Assembly: GCA_947589505.1 (NCBI GenBank)
Contig: CANQCF010000007.1
Location: 1-44,590 of the forward strand
Reading direction: 5' to 3'
Source of the DNA: an uncultured Acetatifactor sp.
Lineage (GTDB): Bacteria > Bacillota > Clostridia > Lachnospirales > Lachnospiraceae
DNA length: 44,590 nt
A program made the translations under genes and the position numbers. Below, one piece after another: positions 1 to 5,389 of the stretch. How positions within the stretch are numbered: position 1 is the stretch's first letter; the number at the start of each line of letters is the position of its first letter. Below the pieces are notes generated by a model. That model was not told the origin of the DNA. It saw only the letters and a program-made list of their open reading frames with translations, and made no database searches.

Positions 1-98
1 TGCCGGATCAGGCGCTTATCGAATGTAATGGACGCGTTGAAATCATAGACGGCCTGATCGGTCTCCTTGGTAAAGCGCCCTCCCCATAACTGTGCCAT
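1..98 (-). CDS. argH: Argininosuccinate lyase, N-terminal fragment (cut by window edge)
   Basis: Reading leftward from the ATG at 98, the 32 visible codons begin MAQLWGGRFTKETDQ and continue with YDFNASITFD, the characteristic N-terminus of argininosuccinate lyase. This enzyme splits argininosuccinate into arginine and fumarate in the last step of arginine synthesis. The start is fixed by a GAGGAG ribosome site a few bases upstream. The rest of the gene lies beyond the left edge, so the catalytic core cannot be checked. No argG is found upstream. argH seems to be read from its own promoter (297-325), through a leader of roughly 190 bases. Identification rests only on this short but distinctive N-terminus. 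Confidence 0.88.
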   Translation of the reverse strand, partial: MAQLWGGRFTKETDQAVYDFNASITFDKRLIR

Positions 99-296
99 AC
101 TGCTCTCCTCTTGCTGTTCTCCGCGCTGTCTCCGCCGCAGAACACTCCATCTTCGTTCATCGGATAACCGGAATGCCTCATTGAAACCACTGCCGCCCGG
201 CCCGCAGCTTTTTATCTGCAAAGCCGCTCTTTCGGACATTCTGCCGCATTGCCGCTTTTTATAATTCCACCCATAATGAAATCCAATTTAAACTTC

Positions 297-325
297 ATAA
301 TACCACATGCGTCCCCGGATTGCAA
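297..325 (-). promoter_or_regulatory. Predicted sigma-A promoter for argH
   Basis: Minus strand: -35 TTGCAA (320-325), 17-bp spacer, -10 TATTAT (297-302), with a TG extension just before the -10. It lies just past the terminator hairpin of the preceding gene. It would give argH a leader of about 190 bases. I saw no T-box consensus or other recognisable riboswitch in that leader (99-290). Confidence 0.6.
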
Positions 326-334
326 TAAAAGAAA

Positions 335-394
335 GGAAAATCCCGCGTATTTCCGCAGACTGAAACAAATGCTCGCTGCGCAATATACGCGGGA
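335..394 (-). terminator. Hairpin terminator after the TM_helix-repeat gene
   Basis: Perfect 10-bp inverted repeat TCCCGCGTAT (341-350) / ATACGCGGGA (385-394), with an inner CGCAG/CTGCG pair that lengthens the stem. On the minus strand the stem is followed by TTTTCCTTTCTTTT, which suits termination of the gene ending at 501. The loop is longer than in a textbook intrinsic terminator. Confidence 0.6.
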
Positions 395-500
395 TTCTCT
401 TCAGATTCAAAAATCGGCAGTCCAGACCTCAATTGACCACTCGGTGCGTTTCTTCCGCTTCGGCAGCCGGCCGGACAGTGCCTTTCAAACATTCCAGACT

Positions 501-1688
501 TTACTCAGACTTCTCGATGCTGTCGATCTTATCCTCCAGCTTCTTTAAGACGTTCTGGGCAAAATTGCGTCCGCCAACGCCGAAAGCAACTGCAAAAGCC
601 ACGCACAGAGCAGCTACCACAAGAAGGAATGTGGTGTCCACAATCTTTGCGGCGATATTCAGCTGACTTAAGGAGATAAATGCCGCTACCACATAAATGG
701 CGATTTTTGCAGTCAGGGCAGCACCCTTTGCCTTGGGGAATTTCTTCACGATCAGGCTCTCCGCGGTATTCGCGCAGAACAGAGCGATAGCGATAACGAT
801 CACCGCGCTGAGTACGGCGGGCATATAAGAAATGATGGCGCTGCCGATGTTGGTGAGTACCGGCAGACCCAGAACATTCACGCCCTGTACGATCACGATA
901 ATGACGATCACATATTTCACGATTGCAGCGATGGACTTAGAGAGAGAAACCTTGGAGCTGACGCCGGTAACCTTCTCCGTAAGCTTGTCCGCGCCGACGC
1001 TGGCAAGAATGGAGCCAAGAGCCGTGGAGACCAGCTTTGCGATAAACACGCCGATAGCGATGATCAGGATCGCGCAGAGGATCGAAGGAATCGCATTAAA
1101 GATTGCGGAGACGATCTGATTTGCAGGAGCGTAAATCGCGGAAATGCCGAGCTGGGACAGGGCCGCGGAGATCACAACAAGAACGATCAGCGCGTAAACG
1201 ATATTCGCGATCACAGTGGAAAAACTGCTGTTCTCAGAAGCCTGTACGCCCGCCTTTTCCTGCAGCGTGTCAATCTTAAGCGCCTTCAGGATCGGGATCA
1301 GAAGATCCTTGACCAGCTTTGCTACAAAGAGGCCAACCATAACGATCACAACTGCGGCAACGATATTGGGAACGATGGACAGGAAAGAATTCACCAGTTC
1401 CGTAATCGGCGAGGAAATGCTGTTCAGACCCAGCCTGTTCAGAGCGCCGGGAAGGAACCAGAGGAACACGATGAAATAAACAAGCTTCCCCACAAATTCG
1501 ATGGCGGTATTGGTCGTCCCGTCCTTGACGCCGAACTTCGCCAGATACTGCTCCGCCTTAATAGCTTTCAGCAGCTTTGTGATCGCGCCCTTTGCGATCG
1601 CCGCGATGACGAAGGCAAGAATCAGCCACAGGATCGCTAACAGAAAGTTAGGGATCGCAGACAACATGGAATTTAGAAAACTAAGCAT
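501..1688 (-). CDS. TM_helix-repeat membrane protein (MscS/CmpX-related, no MscS beta-domain)
   Basis: 395-residue, almost wholly hydrophobic protein. A pattern recurs four times: a helix of the form P-x4-A...G-x3-A-K, then a second helix ending in LG(I/L), at about residues 12-88, 104-187, 205-285 and 300-390. This matches the 'conserved TM helix' repeats (PF05552) of CmpX-like proteins, which are related to mechanosensitive channels. The last helix ends AFGVGGRNFAQN, much like the pore helix of MscS proteins, but the MscS beta-domain that should follow is missing. The protein instead stops after a short charged tail. An AAGGAGGG site precedes the ATG at 1688. It has its own promoter (1737-1765) and a terminator (335-394), so it is probably monocistronic. 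A role in membrane tension or osmotic response is inference. Confidence 0.8.
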   Translation of the reverse strand: MLSFLNSMLSAIPNFLLAILWLILAFVIAAIAKGAITKLLKAIKAEQYLAKFGVKDGTTNTAIEFVGKLVYFIVFLWFLPGALNRLGLNSISSPITELVNSFLSIVPNIVAAVVIVMVGLFVAKLVKDLLIPILKALKIDTLQEKAGVQASENSSFSTVIANIVYALIVLVVISAALSQLGISAIYAPANQIVSAIFNAIPSILCAILIIAIGVFIAKLVSTALGSILASVGADKLTEKVTGVSSKVSLSKSIAAIVKYVIVIIVIVQGVNVLGLPVLTNIGSAIISYMPAVLSAVIVIAIALFCANTAESLIVKKFPKAKGAALTAKIAIYVVAAFISLSQLNIAAKIVDTTFLLVVAALCVAFAVAFGVGGRNFAQNVLKKLEDKIDSIEKSE

Positions 1689-1736
1689 GTAAACCCTCCT
1701 TTTGACAAAAAATGTCAGTTTATAAGAAACAACTTA

Positions 1737-1765
1737 AGTATACCAAATTCCGGGATATATGTCAA
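1737..1765 (-). promoter_or_regulatory. Strong sigma-A promoter for the TM_helix-repeat gene
   Basis: Minus strand: -35 TTGACA (1760-1765), 17-bp spacer, -10 TATACT (1737-1742). The short leader contains a small hairpin, TGACA-TTTTT-TGTCA, directly before the AAGGAGGG ribosome site. That could affect access to the start. Confidence 0.8.
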
Positions 1766-1881
1766 AACAATTTCAAAAGATCCCGCTCAGAAAACAGCTT
1801 CCGCCCCCTGCCTTTCCTCCGGTATTTCAGGTTCCTCTCACGCCTTTCGGGATTCGCGCCTTAAAAATAGGCAGCAAAAAA

Positions 1882-1954
1882 AGCTGAAAATGGGACTCGA
1901 ACCCACGACCTCTTCATTACGAGTGAAGCGCTCTACCAACTGAGCTATTTCAGC
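1882..1954 (-). tRNA. tRNA-Thr (anticodon CGT)
   Basis: Minus-strand cloverleaf. The acceptor arm is GCTGAAA paired with TTTCAGC. The D arm is GCTC-AGTTGGTA-GAGC. The anticodon arm is CTTCA-CTCGTAA-TGAAG, giving anticodon CGT. The T arm is GTGGG-TTCGAGT-CCCAT. CCA is not encoded. The discriminator base is T and runs straight into a row of T residues that probably acts as part of a terminator. It reads threonine ACG codons. Confidence 0.95.
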
Positions 1955-2039
1955 TTAACGGCCGCCTATCGGCAACCAAGGGATATTATACTTGGTATTT
2001 CCGAAAATTGCAACTACTTTTTAAAACACCAGTTCAGCC

Positions 2040-2099
2040 AGCCGCCAAGATCATGGGAAAAACCGTGCTTGCACGGGTTTTTCCCATAATCTGGCGGCT
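2040..2099. repeat. Long near-perfect inverted repeat (about 29-bp arms, 2-base loop)
   Basis: Arms 2040-2068 and 2071-2099 pair along almost their whole length, with two or three mismatches or bulges, around a TT loop. The arms start AGCCGCCAAGATCATGGG and end with the matching TGGCGGCT. The element abuts the 99-bp tandem repeats and lies between tRNA-Thr and the 3' end of the DUF6020-like gene. There is no clean T-tract directly after it on either strand, so it is not a standard terminator. It may be a mobile or dispersed palindromic element, or a structured RNA. Confidence 0.8.
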
Positions 2100-2120
2100 G
2101 AGGGAGCGCCATCTTATGAG

Positions 2121-2403
2121 CAAAGACAGTCGCGAAGCGACGGTAAGCGCGCCAGCGCGGCTTTGCGAATGGCGCGGGCTGAACTGCCTCCCCAAGGTAC
2201 GGAATACTCATTTCACAGGCAAAGACATTCCCGAACCATCGGTAAGCGCGTCAGCGCGGCTTTGCGAATGGCGCGGGCTGAACTGCCTCCCCAAGGGACG
2301 GAATACTCATTTCACAGGCAAAGACATTCCCGAACCATCGGTAAGCGCGCCAGCGCGGCTTTGCGAATGGCGCGGGCTGAACTGCCTCCCCAAGGGACGG
2401 AAC
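2121..2403. repeat. Three tandem copies of a 99-bp repeat
   Basis: Copies start at 2121, 2220 and 2319, each with CAAAGAC, and keep an exact 99-bp period. The third stops about 15 bases short. Copies 2 and 3 are nearly identical, with one visible difference (T/C) in GCGCG(T/C)CAGCGCGG. Copy 1 differs near its start, where it carries a perfect small hairpin GTCGC-GAA-GCGAC (2129-2141) that copies 2 and 3 lack. Each unit has its own potential stem (GCGCCA pairing with TGGCGC). There are no unique spacers, so it is not a CRISPR. Because 99 is divisible by three, the block is open in several frames and mimics a 33-residue protein repeat. I see no ribosome site or codon pattern supporting translation. 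Confidence 0.9.
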
Positions 2404-2417
2404 CCTTTCTATTTTAC

Positions 2418-4241
2418 TTATGGGTTTTCATCGAGTTGTTCTTTTCTGTGAAGAGAATAATAACACCAACCTATTAGGAAGGGAATGGCGGCAACCGTCG
2501 GCAATTCATATCTCAAAGATGCCGCCAGGGGGGAAGCCAGGCAAACAAGGACATTCATACAGCTTGGCACAAACAAGATCAGCCCGCTATATTTCTTTTT
2601 CCTGATCAACATAAAAATCAGTATGACCAAAATCCATGTGTAGGTTCCTGCCATGCAAAAATATTTCAACAGAGGCATCACCGTAATCAGATAGCTAATC
2701 TGAGCCATGGAAAAAATTATGTCATCCGAAGCCACATGGTACAATCCTATCTCCGCCATGAAAGGATGATAATCCCCCTCTCTCTGTACCCATGCTTCTA
2801 TGCCATTTTTAACGGGTGCAAGATAACCGTAACCCTTATTAAGGAACGCTGCGACATAGGTCCCCGGGTGTTTCCAAAACATGCTGAACCATACTCTAAA
2901 ATATTCCTTTGTGTCAAAGGATTTGACTGCGTACTTAATGGGATCGGAAATTACAGGGTCATACTTAAAAAGTAATTCATACGAAAACAATCTTCCCAAA
3001 GCTTCTTTTTCTTCGGCAGTCACTTGCTCCGGCCACTCGCATACATATCGTGCCGTTTGTTGGAACGGAATCCCCAATGCCTCTACCGGACTAAGCTTTT
3101 CAATATTTAAAGCCGGGAACAATACTTTCATGGTCAATTCATATGCAATAATCGTCGTAAGGAAAACGCCCAACAGACGTCTTCGCGATGCCTTTTTAAG
3201 CCAAAGTACCAGCAGAAACAATGTCGGCAGAACAGCATGGATCCCGTTATTTCTAAGAAAAACCGCAGCCAAAGTGCTCCCCAAAAGCAGAAAAGCAGAT
3301 TTTCTGTCGCATTTTCTTTCCACACAGATCCCGATCATACAAAACATCTGCAAAGTTGCCGCTTCTGCATACAGCAAATCTTTCTCAACCCATTGCGCAT
3401 GAATTCCCCACAGCGGCACAAAAGCATAAAATACAATGCCAGTCATGCACAAGGCCAGCGGTACGCCTAATCGCATCAATTTTTTCATGCAAAGCGGAAA
3501 AACCATTGCCGCAAATAATGTCTGAAGCAGACAATAAAGGAAAAAACCAAAATTGACATTCCCAAGTCCTTTTCCAAAAGCCGTCAGACCCCCCATCAAC
3601 ACCGTAGAGAGGGGTGGATGCCCAGCTCCCCATGCTATCCTGCCAAAAAATTCCTGTAACTGAACCGCACTGTCAGGACATCCCGAACCTGGATAACACA
3701 ACAGAATCCAGGGAAGCCATCCAAGCAGAATCATCCCCGCCCCCAACAATCCAAAATGTCTCGCTGCAAAAGCAGATTCCCTTTCCGGTTCGTCTGTTAA
3801 ATCCCCTCTATGAAAGAGAAACATCAGCCACCGAACCACAGCATAAATCAAAACAGAAAAACCAACGATGTTAAAGCATGAGACAAAAACCTGATAATTA
3901 TTTGCATACAGCATATATGCTGAATTCCATTTGCAAAAACTGATCGAACAAAGCAAGACGAATGATAACAGTATAGAAAGCCCTACAGCGGCGGCATCTA
4001 TGCCTTTATCTTTTTTTAATACAATTCTAAATATCATCCAAACTCCCAATAAAGAACAGAGATCTGAAAAATTGGGGGCTGTAAATGTATTTGTTAATTT
4101 GTTTAAAAAATTCAAGTACGCAGGAGCCTGGTCTAATCCTAAATAAATTTCAAATCGACAGTGCATTGTCAGTACCGAAATACAGGCAAGTAAAAAAATC
4201 AAAACCTCCCATATCCATTGACCCTTTGGTTTATGCCCCAT
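2418..4241 (-). CDS. Polytopic membrane protein, DUF6020-like (possible GT-C-type glycosyltransferase)
   Basis: 607 residues with about a dozen or more hydrophobic helices. The segment around residues 170-220 contains GWLPWILLCYPGSGCPDSAVQ and then a GHPPLST motif. An acidic loop motif followed by H-P-P is typical of DUF6020 proteins and recalls the GT-C glycosyltransferases (GT39-like), which use lipid-linked sugars outside the membrane. Family assignment is from memory of these motifs, and enzymatic activity is inference. The start at 4241 has an AGAGGA ribosome site. The gene is distinctly more AT-rich than the mscS and glgB genes beside it, which suggests acquisition or different selection. 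No partner glycan genes are adjacent. Its 3' end runs into the 99-bp repeat block. Confidence 0.7.
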   Translation of the reverse strand: MGHKPKGQWIWEVLIFLLACISVLTMHCRFEIYLGLDQAPAYLNFLNKLTNTFTAPNFSDLCSLLGVWMIFRIVLKKDKGIDAAAVGLSILLSFVLLCSISFCKWNSAYMLYANNYQVFVSCFNIVGFSVLIYAVVRWLMFLFHRGDLTDEPERESAFAARHFGLLGAGMILLGWLPWILLCYPGSGCPDSAVQLQEFFGRIAWGAGHPPLSTVLMGGLTAFGKGLGNVNFGFFLYCLLQTLFAAMVFPLCMKKLMRLGVPLALCMTGIVFYAFVPLWGIHAQWVEKDLLYAEAATLQMFCMIGICVERKCDRKSAFLLLGSTLAAVFLRNNGIHAVLPTLFLLVLWLKKASRRRLLGVFLTTIIAYELTMKVLFPALNIEKLSPVEALGIPFQQTARYVCEWPEQVTAEEKEALGRLFSYELLFKYDPVISDPIKYAVKSFDTKEYFRVWFSMFWKHPGTYVAAFLNKGYGYLAPVKNGIEAWVQREGDYHPFMAEIGLYHVASDDIIFSMAQISYLITVMPLLKYFCMAGTYTWILVILIFMLIRKKKYSGLILFVPSCMNVLVCLASPLAASLRYELPTVAAIPFLIGWCYYSLHRKEQLDENP

Positions 4242-4286
4242 ATATTATTCCTCTTTTATCCTTTCCCGAAAGGCCATGTCAGCCAT

Positions 4287-4310
4287 AAATGTTTTATCAG
4301 TAAAACATTT
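4287..4310. repeat. Perfect 10-bp inverted repeat in the leader of the DUF6020-like gene
   Basis: AAATGTTTTA / TAAAACATTT around a 4-base loop (TCAG), about 45 bases before the start codon at 4241. A second small palindrome, CCTTTC-CC-GAAAGG (4260-4273), sits almost on the ribosome site. There is no T-tract after it on the minus strand, so an operator or leader hairpin is more likely than a terminator. I found no convincing promoter in 4242-4417. Confidence 0.6.
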
Positions 4311-4417
4311 CCTGCCAAATAGTTAAAAATGGAACGGAACCATTGACTAAGAAAACGCTGTTCTATGTGCAAAAGATATCGTTCGCGGCTTTGGGGCGAA
4401 TCGGATCCCCGGATCCA

Positions 4418-5260
4418 TCAGGAAACGTTGTGATCCATGTGCACATCCACCTGCGGGAAGGGAATCTCTATGTGATTGGCATCCAAGGTAAGCTTGCACT
4501 TCTCCGTCACATCCCATTTAGCGGCCCAGTAATCAGCGCCGTCCACCCAGCAGCGAATCCCCAGAGCTACGCCGCTGTCCTGCAGCTCATCCACAAAGAC
4601 GACCATCTCTTTGTCTTTTAAGCTGTATTGGTTCTCCCGCAGCATCTCCAGCAAAACCTTTTTTGCCTGCAGAAGATCACTCTGATAAGAAACCTGGACG
4701 GACACATCCAGACGCCGGACCTTCTCCGCAGTCACATTGACAATGCTGCCGTTGGCAAGGCTTCCGTTTGGCAGGATAACTACCTTATTGTCAAAAGTGT
4801 GAAGTCTCGTGTAAAAGATCTGGATATCCGAGACAGTTCCTTCCCTCCCCGCAGAGTCGATGATATAATCACCCACCTTAAACGGTTTCAGGAGCAGGAT
4901 CAGCACGCCGCCCGCCAGGTTGGACAGGCTCCCCTGGACGGCAAGGCCGATGGCTACGCCGGCACTTCCCAGGATGGCCACGATGCTTGCGGCGTCCACC
5001 CCGAGGCGCGAAGCAATGATGAAGATCAGTACCACATAGAGCGCGGCCTTGACAAAAGAGTCCACAAAGGTCATGACCCCTTTCTCCACATGAGCCCTCT
5101 CCAATGATTTCTGCAGGATCCTGCGCAGCAACTTAATGAGCTGGGCGCCGATCACAAAGATCAGGATCGTAACCAGGATCCGGAGGATCAAGCTGGTGAC
5201 CGCTCCGGAAACCCCTGTGGTAAAAAAGATATCCAACTCTTCTTTTGATATGCTTTTCAT
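4418..5260 (-). CDS. mscS: Small-conductance mechanosensitive channel (MscS family)
   Basis: 280 residues, the usual length of a minimal MscS. There are three hydrophobic helices (about 18-40, 68-84 and 92-120). The third is the glycine/alanine-rich pore helix, ILGSAGVAIGLAVQGSLSN, followed at once by the beta-domain entry KPFKVGDYI and by LPNGSLANGSIVN. Such channels open under membrane tension and release solutes after osmotic downshift. The ribosome site is weak (AAAGGG), and the gene lies 129 bp downstream of glgB, separated by an inverted repeat. It may be read with DUF1015-glgB or on its own. The window therefore holds two mechanosensitive-type proteins only 3 kb apart (see 501-1688). 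Confidence 0.95.
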   Translation of the reverse strand: MKSISKEELDIFFTTGVSGAVTSLILRILVTILIFVIGAQLIKLLRRILQKSLERAHVEKGVMTFVDSFVKAALYVVLIFIIASRLGVDAASIVAILGSAGVAIGLAVQGSLSNLAGGVLILLLKPFKVGDYIIDSAGREGTVSDIQIFYTRLHTFDNKVVILPNGSLANGSIVNVTAEKVRRLDVSVQVSYQSDLLQAKKVLLEMLRENQYSLKDKEMVVFVDELQDSGVALGIRCWVDGADYWAAKWDVTEKCKLTLDANHIEIPFPQVDVHMDHNVS

Positions 5261-5332
5261 TACAATTTACCCTTTCCCTGCCGAATCATAAGCAGTTTCG
5301 CCGGCTGTTCCGCTTACGGCTCCCCCTGCCCT

Positions 5333-5384
5333 GCCCGGGAAACGAAACCCGTTTTCCGGAGCTTTTAGATCTATTTTCCCGGGC
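5333..5384. repeat. Inverted repeat between glgB and mscS
   Basis: Perfect 10-bp arms GCCCGGGAAA (5333-5342) and TTTCCCGGGC (5375-5384). It directly follows the glgB stop codon on the minus strand. It may end or attenuate glgB transcription before mscS, but no clear T-tract follows. Confidence 0.5.
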
Positions 5385-5389
5385 GTTCT

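Noticed and set aside
8-190. 60-residue frame overlapping the argH start
   Set aside because: No ribosome site. It overlaps argH in another frame, and the argH N-terminus is unmistakable.
2121-2403. CRISPR array
   Set aside because: The repeated unit fills the whole 99-bp period; there are no unique spacers and no cas genes.
1882-2403. Prophage or integrative element at tRNA-Thr
   Set aside because: The repeats lie on the 5' side of the tRNA, not the 3' side where integration normally occurs, and no integrase or tRNA fragment was seen.
2008-2451. Possible 147-residue protein made of 33-residue repeats on the plus strand
   Set aside because: It arises because the 99-bp repeat is divisible by three. 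A second frame is equally open, there is no ribosome site, and the start lies inside the palindrome.
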